Below, piece after piece: positions 22,254-34,201 of a DNA stretch of 64,000 nucleotides (its first letter is position 1; every line of letters starts with the position of its first letter). Below the pieces are notes generated by a model. It saw only the letters and a list, made by a program, of their open reading frames with translations. It made no database searches and was not told where the DNA came from. The stretch covers positions 53,577,995 through 53,641,994 of the forward strand of contig CM060198.1 of the NCBI GenBank assembly GCA_030549335.1, given 5' to 3'. Made by a program: the position numbers and the translations under genes. The DNA comes from Pontederia crassipes (lineage: Eukaryota > Streptophyta > Magnoliopsida > Commelinales > Pontederiaceae).

Positions 22254-23589
22254 GGAAAATGGAAGCACAGAGGAAAGAAAAATTAAAGTGCAAAATCAAA
22301 ATAAATTAAAATAAAATTTTCGAGGCGATCGCTGTCCGTACTCACGAACAACTGTGTTAATCATATAATAATAATATTGAGGTCTAATCGGACGGATTGG
22401 ATTGATCCACGAGATTGACCATATTAATCTTGTGATGGACTTTTGAGTAAATACCAAAATTGATATCGGTATCATATATTAATTAAACCTCTGTGATTTC
22501 ACATAATAATTTTATGTAATAATAATTTTCATAATTACTTTTCTTCAGCATATAGAGAAGAAAACTAAAGTATTTATAGAAAATTGATTATATTAAATGA
22601 TGCATAAAATTTATTTTCTTCCTTGTCATTCCAAGTTTTATAGCAAAATTTCTTAGGGCTCCTACAATCCTTTTGTATTTTCAAACTCCTTTCAGTCTTT
22701 TTTTAACAAGATGAAGAAAATATGGAGAGAAAAAGATAAGAATTAAATTATTCCAACCTTAACAAAATTATTAGTCACCCTTTAACCAGTTATTTAATTT
22801 ATAATTTCTTGCTATACCGATAATAATAATAATAGTAATAATAAAATTATTATTACCATTATTTATTATTTATATCTGTATTTCATATATTACTCATATA
22901 AAAGAAATTTAGCGATCCTCATTTAAATAGTCCTATTTTCATTAGTCAGATTTCCCCACCCCACTGCCAAAAGTTTTCGCATCATTGTTAGTTGAAAAAG
23001 ATATATTCATTCATATTTGCCCCCCTCAAAGTTTGTAAGGTCTGCACAAAAAGAGACCACGTTATTTTAAAAAAAAAATCTTTCACTATTTGACTTTTGA
23101 ATTAATTATATATATTTAGATGAGTGGATATGAGAGTATGAAACACAGGAGAAAAATGTGGAGGAAAAAAATCTGGAGGCATTTCAGCCGATTAGAACGA
23201 CTAAAGGAAAAAAAATGTCAAATTAAAGAATGAAAATAAAAATTGTGTGAAAAAAAAATGACCCATATATATGAATCATCGTTTAAATGTGATATGACAA
23301 TTCACAAATAGACACTTGTTTAAATGTATCTTGATGGTGCTTATTTATGAACCATCAAATTACGATCCAATGATGACCCACTTTTTGCCTCACATAGTCC
23401 TTATCCCCTTAAAGAATCATACAGGTAAAAAATGGACAGTCGATGAGCCCAAGTTCAGAGACTAAGCATAACATACCTGACATACATGAGAGATTGGTAA
23501 GTTTCACATTGAAGTTTGAAGTCCCCCAAACAAAAATACAAATAAAATAGCCAAATTATATTAATCTAGCATGCCAAAGAGTTCAGAAG
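22254..23589. other. AT-rich intergenic region
   Basis: This holds the upstream region of the BAH-PHD gene and the 3' flank of the RTE1-like gene. Poly-A and aat tracts occur but no coding sequence, repeat pair or RNA gene that I can support. Confidence 0.5.
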
Positions 23590-24466
23590 TTACAACTGTA
23601 TAAGGTTCTTGAAGCAGTAGGTGCCTACAAGGAACCAGCCAACCAGAGCAAAAGCAATCGCCAGCACGCCTATCAAGAAATTTGAACCACCTAACAGAAG
23701 TTCAATAGAGAATACAACAAAGAAAGGTACGTAAGATTTCAAAACTGATACTTTGTTCACCCAGACACCTCTTAGGAAGATCAGCAGTACTAAGTTCACT
23801 ACATTCCATTTATCATGGCCATCATAGGACAATCTGTTGAGACTGTTTGCAACGAAGGAGTGACAATTGCAGGTGAATAGGCTGTATGATCTGTGTTGAA
23901 ATTCTTCCGTGCTTTTCTTGAGTGCTTCATCCCATGTCATGTTTCTCACAGGATCAGTTAGCCTGCGACACTGCCATGAATCATGACAACAGAGGAAAGT
24001 AGTTCAACTATTAGAGATGTGCAAAAGAACACAGAAAAAAGCACAACTTCTCTTTTCAGGATTGGATTGTTCTTGTTCCAAAGTGGATGAAGTTTTTGTT
24101 GTCTCACTATTAAAAGACAATACATAGTACTCCACTAGACTAATGCACTGAATAATGGTAGGAGAATACAAATTAAGGCAGTTAACACACCTGTTCCTTA
24201 TTCACTTGTATATAACGTGTAACTGCTCCAAAAGCAAAGTTGTCAACCGACACAAAGTTTGGCCCAGCAAAGTCTAAAATTACGCCATCCTCTCTGCAGA
24301 TGCCCAGGTGGCCAATGAAAGGTATCAACCAAGAGATGAGAGGAAGTGGCGTCCACACAATGCAACATGGAAACCGAGCTCTTTCTGGATCTATTGGCCC
24401 AAGAGGAGCATTCCTCTCCATCATCGGCTCATTTTCAAACCCTGATTGCAATGTCATATCTTCCAT
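23590..24466 (-). CDS. REVERSION-TO-ETHYLENE SENSITIVITY1-like membrane protein (RTE1/RTH, TMEM222 family)
   Basis: Two coding exons, 24466-24191 and 23970-23590, join at phase 0 to give 218 aa; Arabidopsis RTE1 and RTH are about 230-250 aa. Family blocks: [80 protein letters not shown] and a hydrophobic C-terminus (about the last 60 residues). RTE1 is a Golgi/ER protein that promotes signalling by the ETR1 ethylene receptor; RTH is its paralogue that modulates RTE1. The length and ending slightly favour RTH, but I would not decide between them. The ATG follows directly on a cag acceptor, so a 5'UTR intron is likely. Its candidate upstream exon ends at 26743 with a strong gtgagt donor. Confidence 0.88.
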
Positions 24467-25343
24467 CTGCAACTTACTGAAACTAATAGTGCAGATATTT
24501 CAATCGGAAGATCATGAATTTCTTACCAATAAAATGTCCTTAATTGTTGAACGTGGAAAACGAAGATGAAACTGATACTAAGCAAGCACAAGAAACCAGC
24601 TCAAACTAACTCAAAAGAGAAATTTAAAAAACATTGCCACCTGATAAATGGCTCTCTTTTGGGATAAGTAAGCATGGTTCATTTTACCCCTTACAACATA
24701 ATGGCATATAAGGATGATAATTACATTAAGACATAGAAGTGAAAGAGGGCACTTGTAAAACCTGCATGTTTTCAACAAAAATTATTGGAAATAAGGATGA
24801 GAGATAGGTGCCTTTCCACAGCTGTCGATCAAGGTTCTTATGCAATAAGCACAACGCCGGAAAGAATGAAACATGTAAGTTGTCAAGGGTTTCGCTACCA
24901 GCAAATACTCAGAGACTTTCAAAATATGCCTTGGTGACATAGTCATCATGCTAAGTTAACATTAGAGGTCCCACATTCAAAACCTGGCTCAGAGAATCAA
25001 TACACTTAACAGTTGGATTGGTCTGATTGTCTGTTAACCAGAAAGTTGACGGCTCAAGGATTCAAGCCCTTTCACTAGCATTAATTACAAGTAAATGACA
25101 AGAATGATATGCAACAAAAGGTCAGCAGATGCATGCTATGAGAGTTTTGGATACTAGTGAATTTTCAATCAATTTTTTTTTCTTTGAATTATTCAACTGC
25201 ACTGATGAACATTGATGGCATGACCTCCATTTTCTTTCTTTTTCTCTTTTTTTGGGAAGGCGAGTATGGTTACCCAGTATTAATCATCTGGTTTATTATA
25301 GGGGAAATGTATTACATGCAACATGCAAGATCAAATTTTTTTA

Positions 25344-25560
25344 GATGCGCCAGTAAGAAGAGTAGATCAAATAATTTGGAGTCCGATTAAAAGAAGGAGA
25401 GGGAGGCCAAGGCGGACACTTGGCGAACTAATAGAGCAAGATCTATTGGTGAATAATATACCGAAAGGTTTGGTTACTAATAGAGCGGAATGGCGTCGTA
25501 TGATCCATGTAGCCGACCCCACCTAGTGGAATAAGGCTTTGTTGTTGTTGTTGTTGTAAA
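25344..25560 (+). mobile_element. 3' end of an RTE-clade LINE with (TTG)n tail
   Basis: The frame from about 25344 codes for the very end of an RTE-type ORF2: RRGRPRRTLGELIEQDLL, then [15 protein letters not shown] and a stop. A short 3'UTR follows (cacctagtggaataaggctt), then a (TTG)n tail at about 25541-25557. This is a 5'-truncated copy with the endonuclease and RT missing. The same 3' end recurs at 36236-36270, 38410-38461 and 42851-43052. It lies in the proposed 5'UTR intron of the RTE1-like gene (the names RTE LINE and RTE1 are unrelated). Confidence 0.8.
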
Positions 25561-26503
25561 CTCCTTCCCCATGCAAGGCACATCCATTACATTGGAATCG
25601 AACGGAGCAGAAGAAGGCAAAACTAATAGACCGATGTTGTCTTGGGACATAAATTGCATTTGGGAATTTAGACTGCCAGACCTAAAGATCATCCAAAAAT
25701 TCAATGATGAAAACAAATCAATCCATGAACAATCAGTGTATCCACACCTCTTTTGCCACCACATAATTTAAAACCAAGTGGTTAATGTCCTCCTAGGATG
25801 CCTCAGAGAAGACACGTGCTATATAAGTCTCCTGCACACATCGAAGTCCATAGCATCTAATTGGAAGTCTTCAGCAGCAAAGTAACCAAGCAAATATTTA
25901 AATCCGTACCGGACTTCATGCTTGTGACATGAGTCATGACCTCCATTTTACATGCATTATAACAGTTTTGATCAAGTTCCATCAAACAAGCTACTGAAAA
26001 ATGCCATCTCGAATTAGTATGCCAACCACAAATGTAGATAAGATCTAAGGCCCAAATCTTGCAGTCTTCATTAGAGACTTCTCTACATGAAGGTTCTAAA
26101 ACAGTTAGAATCCACATAGACATGATTCCGATAATTATATAGAGGCAACACAGTGGATGCGATTGTTCAACTCCTGAAAGGGTCTAACAATCCAAAGTAT
26201 CCTGACATAATTACTACAAAATTAAGAGTGGGAAACATCATTGGTAAAGACAATTCGGACCCGGAATCAAGCTTCCCAGTGCATAATCAAACTTTTTCGT
26301 CTCATCATTAAGAGTAAAAAACATGCAAAAAAAAAAAAAGAAATCTATTAATGCTCAGAAAAAGGTCTAAACTTTCGAACACGACCTTCTCAACAGATCA
26401 AACAGGTGTCAAATTCAAAAAGAGTACAAAACTATAGTCTTGGGGCACTGCATGTAAAGCTAGAAACATTCTATCTATCCGGGAAAGAACACAGCTTGTT
26501 TCC

Positions 26504-26506
<3 letters not shown>

Positions 26507-26570
<64 letters not shown>
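26507..26570. repeat. (AT)n microsatellite
   Basis: A pure AT dinucleotide run of 64 bp (about 32 units) in the proposed 5'UTR intron of the RTE1-like gene. Confidence 0.95.
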
Positions 26571-26572
<2 letters not shown>

Positions 26573-26742
26573 TTCTTCTGTCAATTGGGCGCCCTAGAGA
26601 GGAACCAAAATTAGTTGCAGATCTAGGTATCGTTGCAGTCATAAAACACGAGATAAATCTATGATTAAGTTAGGAGCAACAAGAACGATAAAGGATTCCA
26701 AAAACTTTGCGAAGTCGCATGTACGATAAGCAGAGGACTCAC

Positions 26743-26860
26743 CGGAGTATACGATATGGCTGAACAAAAAGACGAGAAGTCGAGAACGCAACGTCGCTGG
26801 CAGCTTCCCCTGCGGTCATATGATTCGATGGTGCCATCCAACCAAACAGACCGGACCGGT
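26743..26860 (-). other. Possible 5'UTR exon of the RTE1-like gene
   Basis: The minus strand has a GC-richer stretch ending in ctccg and then gtgagtcc, a strong donor at 26742. It would splice to the cag acceptor just before the ATG at 24466, giving an intron of about 2.3 kb. The start of this exon cannot be fixed from sequence. This is inference from splice signals only. Confidence 0.4.
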
Positions 26861-28031
26861 TGTGTCTGAACCGGGTTCTCCCAGCCCAGCTAAGGAAAAA
26901 GGAAAGTAAAGAGTGTGAAGGAAAGGAGAACGATGAGAAGGGAACGTACCAGAATAAAAATAAATAGTTATTTTTGTTTGGTTGATATTATTAAAGAGAA
27001 GGGAAGGGAATGAACATTAAGTGATTAATTTATTTAGATGATTTTATTCTTTATATATATAGTTATATGTTTAATTTATTTGATCAAAATTGAAAATACA
27101 TACTTAATATATATTTTCTCTCTTTTTCATCACGATCTGAAGGAGAAAGAAAAATGAAACATTGCATAGAAAACTTTTTTCTTATTTCTCTTCCAATTTA
27201 AATTTAACCAAACGAGAGGAACAGATTCACTTCATTTCCTTTCCCACTTTTTATCTTCCTTTCACCTTCAACCGAAAGGAATAAGGAGCATGTGCAGGTA
27301 AAAAATAAACATAATTCGACATAAATGTATTCATGATTCATATAAATGTATTCACATTTTACCTCGTATAATCTTTATTCCCTTTCTTTTAATACTTTCC
27401 TTGTCAATATCAATATAAAATGCCCAAAGCTTGAAATATTGTATAAAATTAATTAATTAACATTAATAATGATTCCACATAATAATTTAAAATTTATTAG
27501 AATAATAAATGGAGGTATTGTTTTAATCCTTTTTTATATTGTTTTAATCCCGACTCGATGAACTTTTGGGTACGTTGAATAATTTGTAACCCACATCTCA
27601 AAATTCAACTCCCATGATTCAAAATTTGATTAATTAATATTAAAAACATTTACTTCGTCAGCCATTTCAGTATTTTTTTATCATTAATTAGTTTTTTAAT
27701 CATTATTATATACTTTTTCTTATCTCAAAGATAAGAAAGTCCGATTCCAAAGTTGTATCTGGGTCTACGAAATATTTCTAATATCCAAGATTGATTAATT
27801 TGAAGTCGGATGATAAAACGAAAAAAAAAAAAAGAAATCTCCGATCAATGACTCCAAGGACTGATTCTAACATTCGTCCATCACTTAGGACACAGTTCTT
27901 CTGCTAACTAGCTACGTCAATCAACGTTGATTAAAGAATAGCTTAATTAATCAGATATTCTAAATTCCAATGCAATGAAAGTTCCTTCACAGAATTGAAT
28001 TTGAAAAGTTCCTTCATAGATGAATCCGCAA
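26861..28031. other. AT-rich spacer
   Basis: No gene, RNA or repeat pair that I can support. It is presumed to include the promoter of the RTE1-like gene (purine-rich agaagg tracts near 26900-27020). Confidence 0.45.
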
Positions 28032-29083
28032 TAGGGTTGAACATGATCTGGGTCGACCCGGTTGACTCGACTCAGGCAGTCAGAAAAAATATCCGACCTG
28101 GGTAGGTTCCGGACCTGGTCCAGTAAGTATAATACCCGACGGGTTCCGGGCCAGGACCAAGTTCATAGCGTAGAAACTCACCTCAAAATTTGACACGTGT
28201 AATATTAAATTTAAAAATTGTCATTCAAATGTCGACAGCTATAATACCCGACAGCTTTCGAACCAGGACCGAGTTCATAGTGTTGAAACTCAACTTGGGT
28301 AATATTAAATTTAAAATTTGTCACTCAAACATCAACCTGGGACCGTTAACCCATGACCCATCACACCATGTGCCATAACTTTACATTCGACACTTCACAC
28401 TCGCACTCGAAATGTCGATTGAAATCCCTAGACCACCCGATATACGTTCTCTCGCCGTCATCGCTTTGTTGCTATCGCCGTCGTCGTGTGTTACCATCGC
28501 CGTCACTGTCGTATTGTCATCGCTGTCGCCGCTGTCATATTGCCATTGCTGTCGTCGCTGTTGTGTTGCCATCACTGCCGCCACCGTTGTCGTGTTTCCA
28601 TCATTACCGTCGCCGCCGTGTTGCCATCGATGTCGCTGTCGCCTTTGTTGCCATCGTTCCGTCGTGTTGCCATCGATGTCGCCAAAATGTTGATCTCCCT
28701 CTCGGCTCTCCTTTTTTCTCTTCTTCTCCCTCTCTTCCTTTGACTCTCTATGCAAGGCCGCCCAACAATGAGCAGGGTTGAGTGTTGGGTTCTTAGTTCT
28801 TTTTCTCACTCTCACGACTGTCCCTCTTCATGTTCCTCAGTTGCCCATTGGCCGTTGGTTGATTTCTCTGGTGTCAGACTTCTCGTCGAATAGCAGCTCA
28901 AGCTCGTCCTGGATTTTGGAATAATGATTTCGAATTCCCGAATGTAAAATCCGATCAAATTCTCGAACTGCCGGATCTGACCGGGTCTCGAACCCAACTG
29001 GGTCCGGTTCGAGTCTGATACCAGGTTCAAAAAATTTTAAGTCGGGTCGGGACCGGGTTCGGTTCCAAGTTTGCTCAGGCCTA
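28032..29083. mobile_element. Second non-autonomous hAT-like element
   Basis: The 1052-bp element starts tagggttgaacatga and its other end, read inward, is taggcctgagcaaac. It is flanked by an 8-bp direct repeat with one mismatch (atccgcaa at 28024-28031, atccgtaa at 29084-29091). TAGGnnTGARCA ends plus 8-bp duplications are typical of plant hAT elements. The subterminal zones are rich in cccg/ggtcc words (gacccgg, gggtccgg), as in the element at 334-1675. Inside are an imperfect direct repeat of about 105 bp (28131-28236 and 28243-28340) and a GC-rich minisatellite-like tract of tgccatcgctgtcgcc-type units (about 28440-28690). No transposase is present. Open frames here come from the repeat. 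Confidence 0.72.
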
Positions 29084-29091
29084 ATCCGTAA

Positions 29092-30960
29092 GCATCAAGA
29101 GTCCACTGGGAATCAAAGGATGCCTCTCACTTGTTGGAATGTATTCTCTATTCTGTTCTGATCTTTGCCTTTTCTCTCACCTGTTGAGATCTCTCACTTT
29201 ATACCCATTTTCTCAGCATTTTCAATGGAAGAAAATCTCACACAGAGACTTTGATTCAAAATTGAACCGATCAAATCCCAATTCAATCACAAAAACTCAG
29301 CGAGTTTTCTGGCCGGCTTAAGAAATTTTTATTCTAAAAATAACTGCGAAGGAAATAGGATTCCGATACGCAAGTTTGCATTATAATACCTACCTAAGAT
29401 GATTTTAAAACTTTCTTTATCAAGATCATATTTTTACGGTATTTGAATGTTTGAAATAAATAATAATAATTCAAAATACAAAAATATTGGATAATTTATT
29501 TATTTATTTATATGTCAATTTATATATTCAAGATCGAAATAGGGAAAAATATGTTTCAACAACTGTTCTTTTTATTTTAAAATTCTTAATAATATTATTA
29601 CATTTTAGTATGTATAAGTATATCAATTATCAATAAGTAAGTTCATAAGTATTTCACTTGAATATATCTTTATATTATTTTATTAACATTCAATTCGAAC
29701 ATTCGGATTTGATTTAATATGTCCGGCCTTATCTAAGAAAATCCAAATTTTACAACATTAATGAAAATAATGCATAATTACGGGATTCTCAGATACATGT
29801 AAATCAAATCAAGTGTTATCTTATAACATAGGAAAGATGATAATTTTGAGTTTGATTTTTTTGAAATTGTTTAATTTAGTCAAGAAATATTGGTCAACCA
29901 AAAGAAAGAAGACCCCATTAGGTATTCATTTCACGTCGGAGAACCGCGTGATAATATTTTATATATATATATATATAATAAAGTATCTATGCATTCAATT
30001 ATTTATAATGATGTTATCGAAGCAATGTAACAAAAATATTCATAAATAAGATAATATTTATTCTAGTTTGAAATTGTGTCAGATTCATAAAATAAATTAA
30101 ACAAAAAAATAAGTAATAAGTGCGATCATAAATAATGGGATAAAGAATCAATCAATTAGAATAATTATTATTTTACTAATTAATGAAAAAAGTTAATTAA
30201 AAGTTTAATTGAGCTCTATTAGCGTTTACCATTGATATAGTATGGGTAGTTGTAACCTACACCTTTTTTTTTTACTTTTCAAAGTTCATTCATGCAAATA
30301 CTTAGCGAAAATACTTGAAATACTTAGCGAAAATACTTGAAATACTTGAACTTGAGATCTTTTTAAACGAGAAAAAATTATTTATCACTTGATCTCAATT
30401 CCATGATCAGTATGATTGATTTTATATGAATCTCTTTCACTATGTTTGGATTGAGATGAGAGGAAAATAAAAAGAGAAAGGAAAAATAAGAATTTTTTTT
30501 TCTTGTTTGAATAAAATTTGAATGAAAGAGAATCTCCAATTTTTTTATCCATTCCTTTTTATTCGTGCTATTTTGTTTCAATCTCAAATATAAATTTTTT
30601 TTCCGTCTTTCTATTTATTTTTATCATATTTTTTTCCTTCTTTTTAACGAACCTTTCTTCAAACAAACCCTTAGTGTTGAATCCGGACAAAACCGGTCTA
30701 GTCAAACGGTTCAATTGTTGATCAAATACTAAAAAAAATCATCCGAGATCTTTATCACCAATTATGTTATTGTGGCCTATTCATGACAATTATTATTTAT
30801 TAATCTTATTTAGATTAATAGGATGATAAACATGTTTTGCTAAATTAATCAAGGTAAAAAAATAATGTTCTCTAAAAGGAACCGACAAATAATGAAAATG
30901 GTTTATTTTAATTTTAATTATTATATATAATATATTTGCCGTAGGTTACATATAAATTTA
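29092..30960. other. AT-rich intergenic region
   Basis: Mostly AT-rich. It holds a short (TA)n run near 29962-29976 and a small tandem repeat of acttagcgaaaatacttgaa at about 30300-30350. No coding signal. Confidence 0.5.
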
Positions 30961-30970
30961 TATGTTATAA

Positions 30971-30978
30971 TATAAATA
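30971..30978 (+). promoter_or_regulatory. TATA box of the E2 gene
   Basis: A tataaata motif lies about 95-100 bp upstream of the ATG at 31073. It is followed by a pyrimidine-rich stretch (ctttcccttctgttctcttc) of the kind found at plant transcription starts, giving a 5'UTR of about 60-70 bases. Confidence 0.5.
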
Positions 30979-31072
30979 GCAAATAAAAGGTGCTGTCTTT
31001 CCCTTCTGTTCTCTTCGGACCTGGACTCGTCGCCGTTCCTTGCCGGCGTCACCGCTCGCCGCCGGCTGAACA

Positions 31073-33234
31073 ATGACAAGCTCCTCCTCCGCCTCGTCGC
31101 GCAAGGTTATACCGATTCTTTCTTTCTTTCCTTCTCCTCCTTCCAGTGTCGTCTCCAGTCGATTCTTCTTCTTCTGGTTCCTCCCCTTTTTTTCCCAATT
31201 CCATCTTTTCGGCCGTCGTCTCGTTCCTTCCTTGAGGATTGCGACGAAGATCGCCTAATTTGATCCTTATTTCCGCAGGCTCTGAGTAAGATCGCGTGCA
31301 ATCGCCTCCAGAAGGAACTGAAGGAATGGCAGGTCAACCCGCCGGCCGGTTTCAAGCACAAGGTCACCGATAACCTTCAAAGGTTCCCCCTTTTCCTCTT
31401 TTGACGTGATGTTAATCTGTTTCCCGTAGATTTTTTTAGTTGACAGAGTGCCAGGGTTTTGGTTGTAGATGGATAATTGAAGTGGTTGGGGCTCCGGGTA
31501 CGTTGTATGCAAGCGAGTCGTACCAGCTCCAGGTCGATTTCCCTGAACAGTACCCCATGGAGGCACCCCAGGTGACGAAATTTTGAGGGGTTTTATAGGC
31601 GGATTTTCCATTTGATTTAGTTTGTTGATGCTGAATGCGATTTTGCTTCGATCAGGTCATCTTTCTTCATCCGGCGCCGCTCCATCCCCACATCTATAGC
31701 AACGGGCACATCTGCTTAGGTAATTTCCTTTAATTCGCTTTCAAGCTGTGAGGGCCTCCTTTGTGAAAGTCTGACATGGGTGATAGGTTGCTTACTTGAA
31801 TTGATTATAATTTGCACGGTTCTTGTTGCTTTTCTTCTCAGTTATATTTGCAATGTTGAATCTTTGGCTAAACGTTCTATCTGTTTGTGTTATGGTAAGA
31901 TGGGACAGTTCCAAAGAAGTACTCATGCATTTAAAAATGGATAATATTTAATTGGACGAGAAATTGAAGAAATTATGAGGCAGAATGCGAAACGAAACTC
32001 CTTAAGAATTTTTCTTTGTAGTAATTTCTTCATGCGGATTAGGAAGGAACAATACATCTCTGAAAGAACCCTTGATGTTTAAAGGGCCCTATACTTGAAG
32101 AAAACTATGATTCTATTACAAATTATATTAAATCTGTTTTGTTTATGAACTGCTTATCATTATTTTGTTTATGAACTCAATGAACTAGTAGAGTTGTTTT
32201 GTGTGATTCCTCTGCTACTTTTAGTGATATTTTTTTCTCCTGTTCCTTTTAACTACTTGAAGAGGGCTTTAAAGTAGGCAAGGTTCAAGTTCGGTAACAG
32301 ATAAAAGAGAAAAGGTTGAAGGTATTTCATATTATCATCAAAATGAGGATTCATAGATTGAAACCCTCCGGGTCACCAAAACTGTTAAGAGCAAAACAAC
32401 ATATCCATTCACAAAAATTGTTTCTTTAAGTTTGATGCATTAGAAAATAGAGGCAATTTACAAGGGTTGTAAACAATCAAATAAAAATTGCGTTGTCCTT
32501 TCAAAACACAAACAATTTGATATTTTGATCGTGAAATATTCAAATGGAATTGAAAATCATCCTAGTCTAACTTGGTTACATTGGGTGCTTTTCAATCATT
32601 TCTTGGTGAATGTTTCTACACTTTTTTAATTTTCTGAAAGAAAGATATTCAATGTCAACTGAATACTTTACCTAGGCCAATCTCAAAGTTTTGTACTGTG
32701 TTTTTGGATTAGCATTGAATTTAGGTTAGCGACTATGAGCAAAATTGAATTTTAAGTAGCATTTCAATGGAAGAAGAAAGCTGTCTATTGGTACCCAAAC
32801 TTGGTTGTTCCTCTGTAAAGTGGTTTCTGGCATGGTACACAATCAGAAACTTTGTATCAGCCATATCTAGTATGAAAGTTCATGACAATTGTACATATTG
32901 GCTTTTGAGCACCAGTATCAGTAAAACCCATACACCCTATTGATATTTTAACACTTTCTTCTCTTCTTGTCAGATATATTATATGATTCCTGGTCACCAG
33001 CAATGACTGTAAGCTCTGTCTGCATCAGTATCCTATCTATGTTATCAAGCTCAACCATAAAGGTCCTCTGAATATTCTTGAATATTATTAGTGCAAATCC
33101 CGTTTTCAGCATTATGACGTGAACAAACACTTTTGCAGCAACGCCCAGACGATAATGATCGATACGTGAAGAATTGTAAGAATGGTAGATCGCCCAAGGA
33201 AACAAGATGGTGGTTTCATGATGATAAAATTTAG
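31073..33234 (+). CDS. UBE2W-type ubiquitin-conjugating enzyme E2 (plant UBC15-18 group)
   Basis: Six exons: 31073-31105, 31279-31382, 31469-31571, 31656-31719, 32974-33062 and 33139-33234. All are GT-AG and join in frame to 162 aa, the normal length of the group. The UBC fold runs from about residue 15 to 150. The catalytic Cys is residue 100 in HIYSNGHICLDILYDSW. The usual HPN triad is HPH here, as in UBE2W-type enzymes. The C-terminus NGRSPKETRWWFHDDKI is nearly identical to Arabidopsis UBC15-18. Human UBE2W attaches ubiquitin to the N-terminal amino group of substrates; the plant enzyme is presumed to act likewise in cytosol and nucleus. The gene runs convergently towards the SABRE-like gene, with 967 bp between their stop codons. 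Confidence 0.95.
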
Positions 33235-34201
33235 ATTGCGGCAGTGCTTCTCCAATGACTTTGAATCAGATTATTGTGGAAAAGGATCCATAAACCGTGA
33301 CAAATACTTGAGCTTGGCCAACTTGTAAAGGAAATGTAGATCCTATGAACTGTATGCTTAAGACACCAATAAATGCACATAGAACTCTCTGAGAAACAAG
33401 TGTTAAGTTGGGAAACAAATGCACCTGAAAACAGCTAAATTGCTTTCTTTTTTTTCTGTCGAAACTTCCTTAATCATACGATGTCCTTCGCAGGATTGTC
33501 GTTTCTATCAGCCCTTTAGCCACCAAAAACAAGTCTCATCTTTGCAGGGCATTGTTGGATGGGAAAATTTCGTATGTTTGATTTGAACATTAATCTGGAT
33601 GGTACAAGGATTTAGGATCGAATTGTTTTGTGATTTTAGATAGTTCCTCCTATCTCGAATGTAACTCTCGTTTCCCCTCAAATCTGAATTCAATAGATTA
33701 TTCACTTGAACGAATCTCATGTTTAAGTTTTACCAGTAATAGAGCACTAAGTCATGAAATATTAGATCATTTAAAAAGAGGCTGCATTAACGTTAGTAAG
33801 CAAAGGGGAGTTTTCAAAATTTGAGTAATAATATATTTCCATAAGTGATAGATGTGGTTCCATTGCACAATATATTCAGTCCTGTAATCAAGATCCCATA
33901 TACACTTATATACGAGGCCGCGACAAGTTACTCGGATATACAAATACGATAAATGCAACTCATCGACGTATATACAGGTTGGAGGCTCCGCCGCATCTGC
34001 TTCCAGTAAAACGCCTTCAAAAGCAAGATTCATATAATTCAGCTGCACGCACCCACACCCATCTGTGGCACTTGCACAAACTTTATGTCCAGTCTTCAAT
34101 GCTTTCTTGGTGCCTTCATGGCTTTCTTCTAAGCTGACCGGCTGGATGGTCGCTCACTTCGGACAAGGTCACTTCCACGAATCGGTGCTTCAGAGCTTGT
34201 T
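33235..34201. other. Convergent 3' flanks of the E2 and SABRE-like genes
   Basis: This contains the 3'UTRs of both genes. The open frame on the minus strand near 33770-34100 has no family resemblance and is read as 3'UTR of the SABRE-like gene. No other gene is seen. Confidence 0.55.

Noticed and set aside
25857-26123. Minus-strand 88-codon frame
   Set aside because: It lies in the proposed 5'UTR intron of the RTE1-like gene and I find no convincing domain; possible decayed F-box-like remnant, too weak to report.
28353-28815. Several overlapping frames on both strands of 85-144 codons
   Set aside because: All arise from the tgccatcgctgtcgcc-type minisatellite inside the second hAT-like element; open in many frames at once.
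33767-34099. Minus-strand 110-codon frame next to the SABRE stop
   Set aside because: The SABRE reading frame ends at 34202 with the conserved EDFHE; this stretch is read as 3'UTR.
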